Both the position numbers and the translations under genes were made by a program. 64,000 bases of DNA from Trichomonas vaginalis G3 (Eukaryota > Parabasalia > Trichomonadida > Trichomonadidae). Positions 18,923 to 30,170 of this stretch are shown one piece after another (within the stretch, counting starts at the first letter, position 1; every line of letters starts with the position of its first letter). A model generated the notes under the pieces. It saw only the letters and a list, made by a program, of their open reading frames with translations, did no database searches and was not told the DNA's origin. Where the stretch lies: positions 6,324,001 through 6,388,000 of the forward strand of contig NC_067203.1 in the NCBI RefSeq assembly GCF_026262505.1. Reading direction: 5' to 3'.

Positions 18923-21913
18923 TTAATAATATTCAGCAAAGAATGGATTATCAACCAACGATGTCGGGTATTGTTTCATTGCGTTATGGAAAACAGGTGC
19001 TCGTTCATTAACCGAGCCTTTCTCCTTATTCAGCAAGTTATTTATCTCCTCGATGACCGTTCCTTGGAACTTTGGATCGTACATCGAAACTAAACTCTGA
19101 AATGCAGAGGAAGTAAACGCCTGATCTGCTTCATTCATCAATATAATCAGTTCTACACTCGAAAACGTGAATAAATCATTAACTGTAATAATAGCACTCA
19201 ATACATATGTAAAATGAGCTCTAAAAAGTGACAAAAGTTTGGAATTTCCACTTTCTGCAACGGCGAAGAACAAAGGTCTTACGACATCCCAGTTCTTTTG
19301 CCATGTTTCCTTATTGATATCATCGAAACAAGCAGCAGTAAACGATAAAACAGCTTCCATTCGATCTTCATAAGGTAATAATTCATTTGCGGAGTCTTGT
19401 GTTATGGCAGAAAGTGTTTCTAAGACCATAGCGACCTTATTACCATCTTTAATCCCATTATACTGCAATGAAAGTACTCCATTGAAGAATAATGCAATTA
19501 ATTCATCGGCAGACGTATCTCCGTAATGTTTCATTAATCCGAAGTTAGCGATATTACTTGTTAAAGCAGCATTGATGAGTTGAATCAACATCTCCATTTG
19601 TTCAGCTCGAACTGCTTCTGGAGCATCTCCAACGACGTTCTCTGCAACTGCTCCACATATTTGTGTGGCTGCTCTGAAAAGCATGATTCCTGTCCCTGTA
19701 AATTTGAAGAAATCAGCTTTCTTTATTATATTTGTCCAGAGCGATACAATGATGCTAACTAAGGTTGCATCACCGGAGCAGGCATTAATTAGAGCCACAG
19801 TTGTGTCTACGTAGTTTTCTGAGATCCATTGGACAAATTTACGAATAAAAGTTTCAACAGACAGACCAATTACAACACCACTCAAGTCAGAATATAAATC
19901 AATGACTGAAAGCGGTGTCGGGTTCGATTCTATTTCTTTAAATCTTTGCTCAAAAGCATTGAGGAATTCGAGGAAATTACTACGAGATGTAATCAATTTG
20001 GCATACATTTCATAGAGTTTCTTGCGAACTTCGCAATGTTCTTCCGGATTTTGAAGTCCTTCGAATTCTATCGAAATATTGCGGTTATACAAGTTCTGTA
20101 TAAGCTCAATGTTTCTTAATAATGCGTTGGATTGCTTGCGGCTAACGCATTTCTCAATCAAATTCAAAATGTCATCCAATAACTTAAATGTTCCATCTGA
20201 ATCGTTGAACAATACAAGATCATACGTCAGTCGATTCAGAAGAACAGTCATCATAGGAACATATGGGTTGGTTCCGTAGTTATCACTACTTGAAAAGTGA
20301 CAAAGAAGGAATTCACGACCAAAAGTGACAATTGATCGTTCCAATTCAATTGCTGGTTCACCGATTTGTACAGCGTATGCTCCAATGTGTTTCTGCGAAG
20401 ACTGAATGAACAAAGAAATCTTTTCGGAGAGAAATTCTTCGGATTCTGCAAAGTTAATATTAGAAACGTTTCCTTGGAAGACTTTTATGCCGTGGAAACG
20501 AGCGGAAGCAAGCAATATCAAGAACTGAAGCTGTATTAGTGTTGCAGCAGTACAATTTGGAGATGAAGCCTCTGAAATTTTTTGATCAAAGATTTCTCCA
20601 ATAAATTGAGTAAATTCTGGGTGGCAGAACTTAGTGGACTCCCAAATATGCCTAAGATCTCCACTGTCATATGATAAACTTGCATTTTCAGCGAGATCTG
20701 CGAAATCATCTGAATTTTGAATTTGTTCGAGGGCTGAAAGGACAATATTCTTAAGAACATCGAAAACAAACACGGATACATCGCTCTGAATGTCTGCAGT
20801 TAACTGCATTTCGGTTACAAAATTCCATATCACGATTGTATTTGAAATATGAGAAAACTTGGTCTGAAATATCTTTGTCGAGAATTGTCCGATCGTGTTG
20901 ATGAATTCAATCCATGTTCTATCAACAGGAAAATGTTCAGATTGAATTTGATGGCAAATGTGAGCAATTGAGCAGCAAACGTATTGTATATACTCTTCAT
21001 CGATCTGTAAGTCCATAATAACTTGTTTGAACTGGTCTGCTGAAAATAATAAAAATTGATACATTTCATCTTTCGTTGCCCACATGCTGGTGCTTGCTCT
21101 GAGGTAGAAATCGAGTACTTTGAACAATTCACGCTTAACTTCTTTGTTTGGAGACTGTAATTGATTAAATATCGCAGTTAAGAAAGAATCATCGTGATAA
21201 ATGGCTGTAAACGATGCAGGATACGAAAGAAATTGAAACTGTTCTGAATTGGCTTGTGATGCTGCTTTAAGACCATCAGAAACTACTTTTAAGGCGGCTA
21301 TACTGTTTTTTGAATCTTGACTTAAGGAATTTAAGGCTGTAGTAATAAGAATTGGCAATATTGATGAACAAAACATGGTTTTTATCTTTTGTTGTGTAAA
21401 TAAATCGATATAATGGTACGTATTGTTCATTATTTCAATGAAAGTATCAATTATATTCAAAACTACGTATCTCCCATCATTGCTTGATTCGAGAATCGAC
21501 ATAATTTTGTCCATAAATGAATCAATTGGAGTATTTTTTTCAATTAATTGGCGCATTGTGATAGAAGTAGCAGATGCAGCTTGATTTAGGATACTTATTT
21601 GTGTTGAAAAGAAATTCACGTTCTCTTGTATGAATTGGAGAAGGAATAATAGATGTTCGAGTAATTGTTGAGCATCTAGCAAACATCCTCTCCTTTCAAT
21701 GATAGTAGTCATTGCCAAAAAGGAAAAGTACTCTGCGTGTAGTGAATTTAGCTTCGATTTTGCAATTTGATAAGCAAAAGGAAGAAAATCAATTCGGCTG
21801 GCAAGTCTATCAAGCTGTTTCCACTCTTGGACTCTTTCTTCGTTAGTTCCTGATGTTTGTGAGAAATGCTTTTCGACTAACTGAACTAAAGAATCAAAAT
21901 CAAGTTCAGTCAT
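18923..21913 (-). CDS. Large helical-repeat protein, exportin/importin-beta-like, 996 aa
   Basis: Composed almost entirely of amphipathic helices. The N-terminus (MTELDFDSLVQLVEKHFS..., then AYQIAKSKLNSLHAEYFSFLAMTTI) resembles the importin-beta N-terminal layout in which paired helices contact Ran. The overall length near 1,000 residues fits exportins such as the exportin-4/7 group. These carry cargo through nuclear pores with RanGTP. I cannot name the subtype. The start at 21913 (MTELDF) is chosen because the 55 residues encoded upstream are Phe-rich and unlike the rest. Confidence 0.5.
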   Translation of the reverse strand: MTELDFDSLVQLVEKHFSQTSGTNEERVQEWKQLDRLASRIDFLPFAYQIAKSKLNSLHAEYFSFLAMTTIIERRGCLLDAQQLLEHLLFLLQFIQENVNFFSTQISILNQAASATSITMRQLIEKNTPIDSFMDKIMSILESSNDGRYVVLNIIDTFIEIMNNTYHYIDLFTQQKIKTMFCSSILPILITTALNSLSQDSKNSIAALKVVSDGLKAASQANSEQFQFLSYPASFTAIYHDDSFLTAIFNQLQSPNKEVKRELFKVLDFYLRASTSMWATKDEMYQFLLFSADQFKQVIMDLQIDEEYIQYVCCSIAHICHQIQSEHFPVDRTWIEFINTIGQFSTKIFQTKFSHISNTIVIWNFVTEMQLTADIQSDVSVFVFDVLKNIVLSALEQIQNSDDFADLAENASLSYDSGDLRHIWESTKFCHPEFTQFIGEIFDQKISEASSPNCTAATLIQLQFLILLASARFHGIKVFQGNVSNINFAESEEFLSEKISLFIQSSQKHIGAYAVQIGEPAIELERSIVTFGREFLLCHFSSSDNYGTNPYVPMMTVLLNRLTYDLVLFNDSDGTFKLLDDILNLIEKCVSRKQSNALLRNIELIQNLYNRNISIEFEGLQNPEEHCEVRKKLYEMYAKLITSRSNFLEFLNAFEQRFKEIESNPTPLSVIDLYSDLSGVVIGLSVETFIRKFVQWISENYVDTTVALINACSGDATLVSIIVSLWTNIIKKADFFKFTGTGIMLFRAATQICGAVAENVVGDAPEAVRAEQMEMLIQLINAALTSNIANFGLMKHYGDTSADELIALFFNGVLSLQYNGIKDGNKVAMVLETLSAITQDSANELLPYEDRMEAVLSFTAACFDDINKETWQKNWDVVRPLFFAVAESGNSKLLSLFRAHFTYVLSAIITVNDLFTFSSVELIILMNEADQAFTSSAFQSLVSMYDPKFQGTVIEEINNLLNKEKGSVNERAPVFHNAMKQYPTSLVDNPFFAEYY

Positions 21914-22078
21914 CCGAATTTTTCTCAAAAAAATTTTTGGCCTCTGAAAGCAAAAATCTTTAAAAATACCACCAAATGCTCCAAATTGATATAGAAAGCT
22001 CATTTCATAAACTGAAATCCCGAACTTTAGCTTATTCCTCACAAGTTCATTCAATATCAAGAAATTTACACATATCAT

Positions 22079-22381
22079 TAATATTTATCTCACACCCCAA
22101 AAATCAATCAATATCCTTGCATAATTGAATGCAATTGATGATAGATACAAAATATCGTTTTGTCAAGCCAAATATAAGAATAAATGACAACCAAATATCT
22201 TGTGATACACAATCTGCATTGAGTGCTTCCATTAGATATGTTAAATTATCATATTTTAATCGATATATTTCACAAATCATTTATTTTTTGATATTTTATA
22301 TTTAGTCAATATTTGAAATAAAATAATTTCATGTATTAATTATACTATCTCTTAATAAAGAGAAATATTCCTAAAAACAAC
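22079..22381. other. Intergenic, nothing recognised
   Basis: AT-rich spacer of about 300 bp between two genes on the minus strand. Confidence 0.4.
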
Positions 22382-23203
22382 TTAATCAAGTGCTTTACTA
22401 ACGATTTCTTGAATAAATTGATTATCTCTTATTCCCTTAATATCATCTAGTCTACAGAATGTGTAGTTATTCTGACATGGCTCGATTCGACACTCAAATT
22501 CATCAATAATACTTTGCATTCCATTTTTCTTAAGTAAATCTTCAATCTGGCCAACAAGCTCATCTGCAGATATTCTGTTATCAGGTTCTTCAGCTTTTGT
22601 CTGAGAAACAATGTTAAGAAATTCGTTTTTTAAGTCATCATCCTCGAGATACTTAAGAATGTATTTTCCGAATGTAGCTCCTATTGAATAGATATCGGAT
22701 TTTTTAGTATTTGGTACTTCTTTGATTTCTGGAGCAGAATATTTACTTATTATTCTTGAACTGGCATCAGGATTGTTGGTGGAATATTCTAGATCTCCTA
22801 ATGAAGCATTCCTATTTATATCAATGAAAATGTTACGAGGAGAGATATCGCGATGAATATAACCATTTTTGTGAAGGTATTGTAAGCCTCGGGCGCATTG
22901 ATAGAAAAATCGAGCTATGTCTTCTGTTACAATGCAATTGTTCTTTGTAAAATTCTTTAAATCGCCATTAGGAAAGAATTCTTGATAAAACTCGAGTTCA
23001 TTATCAATGTTCTCAACATAGTATAACTGAATGATTGAAGGAAATCTCAAATTCATTCTGTTAGTTTGATATGGCAAATCACTAATCACAACGCGTTTCT
23101 TTGTGTAGAAATTCTCCGTCGCATAATGAAATAACAATTGAATATTTCCCGAACTTAGATCTGTGATGTTGTTGCCATCTGTTACGAACTTATTGGCATC
23201 CAT
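22382..23203 (-). CDS. Protein kinase-like protein, 273 aa, N-lobe atypical
   Basis: The C-lobe is clear: HRDISPRN at residues 117-124 (catalytic Asp119), the metal-binding Asp in GDLE at 136-139 (in place of DFG), SAPE at 156-159 and KKSDIYSIG. The N-lobe is short: no Gly-rich loop is visible, and RVVIS near residue 37 stands where VAIK would be. It could be a degenerate kinase or pseudokinase of the large trichomonad kinome. The substrate is unknown. There is no transmembrane segment. Confidence 0.75.
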   Translation of the reverse strand: MDANKFVTDGNNITDLSSGNIQLLFHYATENFYTKKRVVISDLPYQTNRMNLRFPSIIQLYYVENIDNELEFYQEFFPNGDLKNFTKNNCIVTEDIARFFYQCARGLQYLHKNGYIHRDISPRNIFIDINRNASLGDLEYSTNNPDASSRIISKYSAPEIKEVPNTKKSDIYSIGATFGKYILKYLEDDDLKNEFLNIVSQTKAEEPDNRISADELVGQIEDLLKKNGMQSIIDEFECRIEPCQNNYTFCRLDDIKGIRDNQFIQEIVSKALD

Positions 23204-23924
23204 TTTAAAAATTTTCCGCCAAAATATTTTAGGGCATTGTTCATCACTTTTTTCAGTAAAAGGCTAATATCTGTATAACAAAGTAGTCCCACAAAAAGTA
23301 ACACCCTTCTTCTTTTTTCATAGAGTTACTGATCGCTTCCTTTCTGCTCGTCATACTGGAAATGAGAAAAATGATTAGTGCAACCTAATTTATTACTCCA
23401 ATTGGCAACTTTCCTGTATAGTATACTTAGTTGTATTGTCAGTTATTCTCCAGCATTATGCAATTTAAAATCAACTTCGAAAATGTTATAATAATGATAT
23501 ACACTATGATCATAATCTATTTATAGTATGAAATGAAACAAATTTAATCACATTTGAGAAATCAAAATTTAATTCAATCAATTCATTCTACTTTATAAGA
23601 ATATATTAAAAGTTATGTAATAAGGCCGTCAGCAAATTCATTCGTTTCTTCGACGGTTTTTTCTTGCCTTCGACACTTTTTTCGGGGGACTGTACTTTGC
23701 TTTTTGAAACTGAAAGATGCTTAAATTGAGATCTTCGAAACAATTGTCCTAAATTCCGGAACTCGACAAGAAAAGTTCAGTGTTGTCAATAAGATCTAAT
23801 AAATATCATATGAAATTAAATTTTGGTACTTGATGAATGAATAAAAATTTATTCAAAAAAAATTAACTTTATTTTTTGCAGAAATGGTTGAGAGAAAATA
23901 CCCAAATATATCAAGAAATTATTT
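23204..23924. other. Intergenic, nothing recognised
   Basis: About 720 bp. A short TTCGACGG / CTTCGACA repeat pair near 23650 is the only local structure noted. No gene or RNA could be supported. Confidence 0.4.
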
Positions 23925-24994
23925 TCATGCAATTGATAATAAATATTCTCTTACTGCTCCATACGAACAATCAAGTGCTGTTTTTCCACGTTTATTCTTT
24001 ACATATTTATCAGCTCCAACAGATATAAGATATTTAACAACTTCAAGTTTACCATTTTCTGATGCCGAAATTAGTGGAGTGGATCCATAATTATCCTTTG
24101 CTTCTTTATCAGCTCCAACTGAGATAAGATATTTAACAACTGCAAGTTTACCAAATACTGATGCCGAAATTAGTGGAGTGGATCCATAATTATCCTTTGC
24201 TTCTTTATCAGCTCCAACTGAGATAAGATATTTAACAACTTCAAGTTTACCAAATACTGATGCCGAAATTAGTGGAGTATATCCAGAATCATCCCTTACT
24301 TCTTTGTCACAGCCACAATCAATGAGAGATTTAAGAAGTTTCAGATTTCCTCTTATTGATGCTTCATGAAGTACAGTTCTCAGCAAGCCTTTCTTTTCAT
24401 AAAGTCTTTCTTCACATGCTTTTTGCATCATTTTTTAGTTCCTTCTTCTGAAATTTCATTAAGGAATTGGTAGTGTTCATCGATAGATTTAGAATTTTTA
24501 ATGTAGGGAATTAACGAAAGAAATTCTTTTGGGAAATCGTCTTCTTCTTTTCCTTTAGTTGAAGATCGAAGAGTTTGTAATTCTTTCTCAATGTTTTCTT
24601 TTTCTTTTTGAACTTGATTTAAATTTGTTTGAAGTTTTTCGATTTTATTTGTTGAATCGGAGATATCCTTTTGTACACGATCTAAAATGCCAATGACGCC
24701 ATCTAATATCCTCATGTTCATGTATTTGTGAACTGATTTCAGAGTTGAAATGGCATCTTATAAGTTATTGATGGAAATATTTGCTTTTCGAGTGCAGATA
24801 AATAATTCACATGCTTTGACATGAGAACGGGATTGATTAAGAAGAGTGTTGAAGTCATCTGAAGTTAATTTCGCATATTTCATGATTGTTTTGATGTCGT
24901 TTACCTCGAATGTATCAAAAAGACTATTATTTTCAATATAATCTTTTATATGAGCGCCAGCGTATTCGTAATTCAGCTCAATTCCTCCACTCAT
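23925..24994 (-). pseudogene. Ankyrin-repeat protein of the trichomonad family, disrupted twice
   Basis: It opens with the leader common to one T. vaginalis ankyrin family (ELNYEYAGAHIKDYI..., helical, with STNKIEKLQ coiled coil further on) and ends in four ankyrin repeats of 33 residues (TPLISASVFGKLEVVKYLISVGADKEAKD type). The frame holds one in-frame TAA near 24758 and one frameshift near 24428 in an A-run (last codons GTKK, next frame MMQKACEE). Family members read straight through both places. Repeats two to four are nearly identical in DNA (24060-24270). Host gene, recently inactivated or with sequence errors. Confidence 0.8.
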
Positions 24995-25556
24995 TAAAAA
25001 ATGCCATCAATTAAATTTCATTTTGTAAATTTTTTATCATGGAAAGGTATTAATATGTGGATATGCCAATATGTATCTACACATCCATTTTTGCATGATT
25101 TCTATTTACCTCAAATTTTCAATTTCCCTGAGATCAAAAATTTGATTATAACCGAGTCAGATTTTAGCATTTGTTCATCATAGTATTACCATTATAAAGG
25201 TTCTTTGATATCTTATACTTCCATATCAGTGCTGGTCTCTATTGTATTTCAAATAGTTCTATAATTTGAAAAAAAAATTCTCCATATTGAGTTGCAAAAG
25301 TAAAAAATTGAGGGTATCCTCATTCAATGATATAGAATTTTTAACTTACCCACAGCATTAAATATTATTGCCTCAATCAACAGTTTCTTTATAAAAAGAA
25401 TTTTCCATAAAGATATCTTTAATATTGGAAAATTAAGAAGTAAATTCAATAAATGATGCTTGAACATTAAAACCAAAATGAATTAAAGGTTATAAAATAC
25501 AATTGTTTAACCAATAAATAAAAAAATATACAAAATCAAAAATAATTTTTTTTGTT
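24995..25556. other. Intergenic, nothing recognised
   Basis: AT-rich; a 60-codon plus-strand frame at 25001-25183 shows no family features and is not called. Confidence 0.4.
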
Positions 25557-27737
25557 TCACTTATCATTCGCTCTTACACGAGCAACAATCTCATTGATAT
25601 GATAGTGAGTTTGCATATCCTCGTAGCAGTGGTCAGGAGGTGGCGGAGGTATTGCATCGAACACAGAACACAACAAAGAAGGTAATTCTTTATCATCACC
25701 TTCCCCTTCACTGTATGTCGATGAGTAACTGTATGAGTACTCTTCTTCCTCCTCTGGTTCTTCCAATTCCTTGGAAATCATCAATTCTCGCGATTGAGGG
25801 TTAGAAGTTGGAGCAGGAATGTTCACAACGATGCTCCTGTACTTAGGAGCCCTATCTGATGGGATTAACTTGACTGTTTCTTGGGGAACTTCGATTGATG
25901 AATCTCCAGATCCGATTTTTCTGATTAGAGCTGCAATTTCTTCGTGCTTTCCTTGTGGGAAGAATACAGAAGTATCGTAAATGATTTTGAGGGCAATTCC
26001 TCGTTTTTTCAGCTGTTTGAGGAATTTAATCAAATCTTCTGCTTGGATACTTGTATAATCGATGTTGATGCACTGTACAACTCTATTATTCATCAAAGCG
26101 GTATCCAGAGCATCAAGAAGTTCACCGTCAAACTGTTGGGAGCTCAAATCAAGAGATTTGATGGATCTGTTGTTGGAAATCGCTCGGTATATCTGCATTG
26201 CGACCTCCTTTGGCATGGACTTCGGAGTACCCTTAATAATCAACGTTTCGATGGTTTCATTTATTGAAATAAAATCGCAAACGTCATTTAAGCTCTGATC
26301 ATCATTAGTATATCCGCTGAATGAGAAAAGCCTCAAATCACGTCTCGATTCAAGGAATTTAAGGAACTGTCCGTTGATAGGATTCGAATCCCAATAAAGA
26401 CCTTCTAGTTCTGGGCATTCTACGGAAGCGATGCGATCAAAGGCCGATCCCCATGTATCCGATGAGTTGATTATTCGACTCAAGTGTAATGTCATTGGAT
26501 GTTTTGAATTATTAACGACAGTTAGGATATTTGGAATGAAAGATACGTCCATCTTGATGTCATTCATCACGACCTCCTTGATGGAAGACGGGAACTTCGC
26601 TGCTTTTGAGACATTTGTCAAACATAAGTTTCCACTTATGTCCAGCTTCTCAATTTTGCAGTCAACGAGCTTTAGAAGGCTTTTTATCACTGTTATGACT
26701 TCAGTTTCACAGTTGGTGAATGAAAGATTTATAATATTTTTGCAAACTTGGGTAGAAGTAAGGATATACATTTCCGGAAAGCCATCAATTACTAAGTTTC
26801 TTATCATATTGAAGTTTTCGGATGATTCTACGCTTGTCAGGAAGATTTTTAGTACTCTTCTTGACATTGATTTTGAAAGAGTAAGGGAAGTAAGGGAAAT
26901 AGCGTCGACAATTTTATCTAGAATATGTATGTATGAATCTCTGATTTCGTTATTGCGAAAAACTAGTTCTGAAAGTGCACAATATTGATTTGACCGAAAA
27001 GCTTCGTATAAAGATATTGCAGTTTCATCAAACTTCTCACTAGTTACGATACTCTTGAGGTTTTGGCTATGAGCAAGTAAGGATGAAACAAATTTCCAAT
27101 TTGTATGTTCTCCTGAGGGAGGAATGATGATTTTTTCAAGAGTTGTATCTACTTCGAGGGCTTGTATTGCAAATCTATCGATGGCTTGGAAATTTTGGAA
27201 TTCAGTGCAGTCAAATGTATGTGAATCTGTTTTTAAATAATCAGCAAAAACTTTGATATATGAAGGTTTAAGCTCGAACGCCTCGCTGAACATTAAAGCT
27301 CTGAATCTTCGTAGTGCACATAATTTTGTTCCGGTAAATCCTTCAGGATCATCTTCATTAATATTTATCACCGGGAGTTCTTCTTTTGTTAGGATACTTC
27401 TGGCAAATTTGGCAAGAATTATTGCTAAATTCTTTGCTGAAGGATGCTCAAATGTAATTTGCCCTTTCTCAAATGACAAATCGATAATATCATCTGATGG
27501 ATGTGTAAATTTAAGCATTTCAAACCAAGAAAACTTCCTTGATAAGGCGGGCTCTTTGGAAAATGGACGCGGTTTGTATAAATTAATTGAACCTTCGCGG
27601 CATATTAAAAGTCTCTTGTCTTTTCCGCCTTTTGTATTGATTTTTTCACCCCAAACGCTACAGAATATCACTTCCGTATTGTCTTTGGTAATATCTATCT
27701 GGGAGGTATTGCCACCATAGTCATTATTAGTTGACAT
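25557..27737 (-). CDS. CARMIL-like leucine-rich-repeat protein, 726 aa
   Basis: Residues about 15-115 look like a PH-type module (EVIFCSVWGEKINTKGGKDKRLLICREGSINLYK...). Residues about 150-600 hold irregular LRRs of the long, RNase-inhibitor/CARMIL kind (IKSLDLSSQQFDGELLDALDTALMNN and similar). The C-terminus is low-complexity: an EEPEEEEEYSYSYSSTYSEGEG run, then PPPPP near residue 700. CARMIL proteins bind membranes and regulate actin capping protein. Trichomonads have many LRR proteins of this build, so the actin role is inference. Convergent and adjacent genes give no further clue. Confidence 0.7.
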   Translation of the reverse strand: MSTNNDYGGNTSQIDITKDNTEVIFCSVWGEKINTKGGKDKRLLICREGSINLYKPRPFSKEPALSRKFSWFEMLKFTHPSDDIIDLSFEKGQITFEHPSAKNLAIILAKFARSILTKEELPVININEDDPEGFTGTKLCALRRFRALMFSEAFELKPSYIKVFADYLKTDSHTFDCTEFQNFQAIDRFAIQALEVDTTLEKIIIPPSGEHTNWKFVSSLLAHSQNLKSIVTSEKFDETAISLYEAFRSNQYCALSELVFRNNEIRDSYIHILDKIVDAISLTSLTLSKSMSRRVLKIFLTSVESSENFNMIRNLVIDGFPEMYILTSTQVCKNIINLSFTNCETEVITVIKSLLKLVDCKIEKLDISGNLCLTNVSKAAKFPSSIKEVVMNDIKMDVSFIPNILTVVNNSKHPMTLHLSRIINSSDTWGSAFDRIASVECPELEGLYWDSNPINGQFLKFLESRRDLRLFSFSGYTNDDQSLNDVCDFISINETIETLIIKGTPKSMPKEVAMQIYRAISNNRSIKSLDLSSQQFDGELLDALDTALMNNRVVQCINIDYTSIQAEDLIKFLKQLKKRGIALKIIYDTSVFFPQGKHEEIAALIRKIGSGDSSIEVPQETVKLIPSDRAPKYRSIVVNIPAPTSNPQSRELMISKELEEPEEEEEYSYSYSSTYSEGEGDDKELPSLLCSVFDAIPPPPPDHCYEDMQTHYHINEIVARVRANDK

Positions 27738-29222
27738 CCCTCCTGAGGATTTTGATAAAGAATAAAATTCGTGAAATTATTTTTTTTGATAGATTATCAA
27801 TTTTCTTCAACATAAGCATGGAAACAAAGTAATTTTCAAATAATAATTGAGGAATATGATTATTTACACTATTCGAAATTTGAGTCCATTTCAATTCAAT
27901 TTTTGAATACTTTTCTGAGAAGAAACGGAATGATAATAAATATGGAAAATATTGGTGCAAAATTCCGGCCTTCCGATATTTTGTCATCATAAAGGATCTC
28001 AATTCCTCTTGTCTAGAACATGGAAAAATGATTATTTCGAATTTTTGATGGATAATTGACATTGGATCACATAAAAAGTGCCTCAGCATCTCACCTAATT
28101 TACAATTAAATAGAAAACGTATATAATATTGATTTGTACCTAATGCCAATGTTCTTTAATTTCTTTTTGAGTAATCTCAAAAGGTGGATATATGCAAAGA
28201 ATGCATTGATGAGATCAAACTAAGGGATCATATTTGTTTTCTGTGATTTTAGCTCATTCTACTCTATTCAAATATATCAATATTTTCCATTCTTTCTCTT
28301 TGTGAATATTTACTATATCAGGAGGCATATATCAATGATACATAATAATCTTGAATCTTCATTAGGGAAAGAAATAGTAAAAGGACAATATAGTGCTGAT
28401 ATCAATGCAAAAAAAAAGTCATGGAGAAACAACTCTTCATTGTAGTTTAAAAAGTAAAAGAGGGGAATCTACAAATGCTTTCGCATTACAAGAAAATAAA
28501 TAATATAGAAGGAAAAGAAGAAAATGAAGTTAATTCATGATGTGTGAATATGTTTTTGGCTTTTGCTTAAAAATTTCATATCAAGTAATTATCAAAAAAT
28601 TTTTATGATAATTCTGCATGGAGAAGTATTCGTTATTCTATGAAAGAAGATGTTCAATTGCTTCTAAGCCATCAGTCATTGTTGCGTAATAAAGAGCTGT
28701 TTGTCCATCAATTACTTTTTCATTGATATTTTATACAATTAGAAAGAAACTATAATTTTAATCCACCAATTTATAGAAAGCGATATACTTTTGTACCAAG
28801 TAGAGGAAGTTCTACATTTTTATTACTATTATATTATTTGCTGCTCAATGAAGAGTTGTTTTTCATTGATATTTGCATCAGGTGAAATGAAATATTCGCA
28901 AAGCGAAGATATACTTAACATCACTTAATAATCTAAAAATGATTCAAGATTATTATGCATTTTGGCCAAAATTCAAAATCAATGAGACAATTGAATATTC
29001 AATATTTTCTTTATATATAAAGATAATTCTCTTGATAAGAATTGTCCCTTTAAATTGCAACGTCACAATGCTGCCAAGACAAAGGTTCTTCATAATCCTT
29101 TACCATTTATCATCTTAGGAAGGAAATTGTTGCAAAATTTAGATTTTTTTTTCTCTCATTTCAAAATTTGTTCATAGATAAGGTATATGATATTTATACA
29201 ATAACGATAGTATATTCAAAAA
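27738..29222. other. Intergenic with decayed ankyrin-gene relics
   Basis: A minus-strand open stretch at 27727-28149 lacks a plausible ATG start and a recognisable domain, so it is not called as a gene. From about 28380 to 28980 there are short ankyrin-like stretches on both strands. Confidence 0.5.
28383..28980. pseudogene. Relics of ankyrin-repeat genes
   Basis: Plus strand near 28395-28440 reads ADINAK, then a HGETTLHC-like stretch in another frame. Minus strand near 28668-28728 reads NINEKVIDGQTALYYAT. Near 28845-28880 another NINEK word occurs. Near 28935 AAAATGATTCAAGATTAT matches the DUF3447-type region of the ankyrin gene at 33.8 kb. Heavily decayed copies, with many stops. Confidence 0.55.
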
Positions 29223-29238
29223 TTAATCCAAAAAGTTT

Positions 29239-29835
29239 TTAGTTTGTAATATCAAATTCGTAAGTTTCTGAAATATTGTATGTGATGTCATACACCTTGA
29301 AGTTTCCACGGAGGTTAACCAACTTTCCTGGAAGTTGTTCGCGCCAGAAATTATCTGAATCACTGGAACCTGCATTTGGCACAAAGTCCCATGGGTCAAC
29401 TCCAAAATAATATGCCGAAGCAGTAACATGTGTTCCGCAATCAGTAGGTTTATACGTTGCAACGTAATTCATTTTGCCGCAAAAATTACCAAGTGTGTCA
29501 CATTGGAAGCAAATGTGTTGCTTGAATCCAGTCTTAGATTCAATGGTACCTGCCGGATGTGTCGCTATTTTTTGTTTTATTTCATCACGAATTAATTTAG
29601 CGGCAGTGGAGTTTGCAAACATCATGTTGTCTCTATATTTAGTGGACTCACGAATTTCTTCGAAAACTCCAGGTCCAGCAGGGACTGTTTTTCCTGTTCC
29701 CGATCTTCCGTGAATGATTGCATCAGCAAGATTGTTAATAACAGAAAGCTCCTTTCCATCTTTGAATAACACAGTAAGAATGAGTGAAAGCATACTTGAG
29801 CGACATAACGCTGCGGAGAAAAGCAAAAACAACAT
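29239..29835 (-). CDS. Putative secreted protein of unknown function, 198 aa
   Basis: It starts with a signal-peptide-like hydrophobic stretch (MLFLLFSAALCRS). The mature part holds four cysteines (ICFQCDTLGNFCGK and TDCGTH), a conserved-looking YYFGVDPWDFVPNAG motif and a beta-rich end (LVNLRGNFKVYDITYNI). Four Cys and many aromatic residues suggest an extracellular, disulfide-bonded domain. I do not recognise the family. The ATG at 29835 is the first Met and gives a good signal peptide. Confidence 0.6.
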   Translation of the reverse strand: MLFLLFSAALCRSSMLSLILTVLFKDGKELSVINNLADAIIHGRSGTGKTVPAGPGVFEEIRESTKYRDNMMFANSTAAKLIRDEIKQKIATHPAGTIESKTGFKQHICFQCDTLGNFCGKMNYVATYKPTDCGTHVTASAYYFGVDPWDFVPNAGSSDSDNFWREQLPGKLVNLRGNFKVYDITYNISETYEFDITN

Positions 29836-29989
29836 TCAATATTTCTGATACAAAATTCAAAAGGGTAAATTTTCTTGTGGAAATAGAAAGAGCATATTCT
29901 AAAAATAGTATCTATGAAAGTGTATAATCCCATAGTACGATTATTTATCTGAAAAAATATTGTAAAGTTGCATCTGTTTACAATTGTAA

Positions 29990-30170
29990 AGCGGCATATT
30001 TGTCATATGCTTGCAGCCAAATCGCAAAAAAGGTTATAATCTCATGGTAGACCACAGCTAGAGTCACCGCCGACTATCCACTTGCTGGTATGCTACGCAG
30101 CCTTTGATATGGCCAATCATACTTCTGTTCCATCCATATAAGCAAGTGATTTCGGCATTGCTTGAGCTCT
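29990..30170. ncRNA. Candidate structured RNA gene
   Basis: A GC-richer island in AT-rich intergenic DNA. GCATAT-TTGTC-ATATGC forms a hairpin at 29995-30011. CACTTGCT at 30079-30086 pairs exactly with AGCAAGTG at 30141-30148, and inside it GTATG at 30088 pairs with CATAC near 30118. AGTCACCGCCGACT near 30063 is a further small hairpin. No match to known snRNA, SRP, RNase P/MRP or tRNA could be made by eye. The strand is unknown. Confidence 0.3.

Noticed and set aside
26431-26988. 185-codon plus-strand frame inside the LRR gene
   Set aside because: Antisense shadow of a well-supported gene.
27727-28149. 140-codon frame next to the LRR gene
   Set aside because: Starts with TTG, has no plausible ATG near the front, no promoter motif and no recognisable domain.
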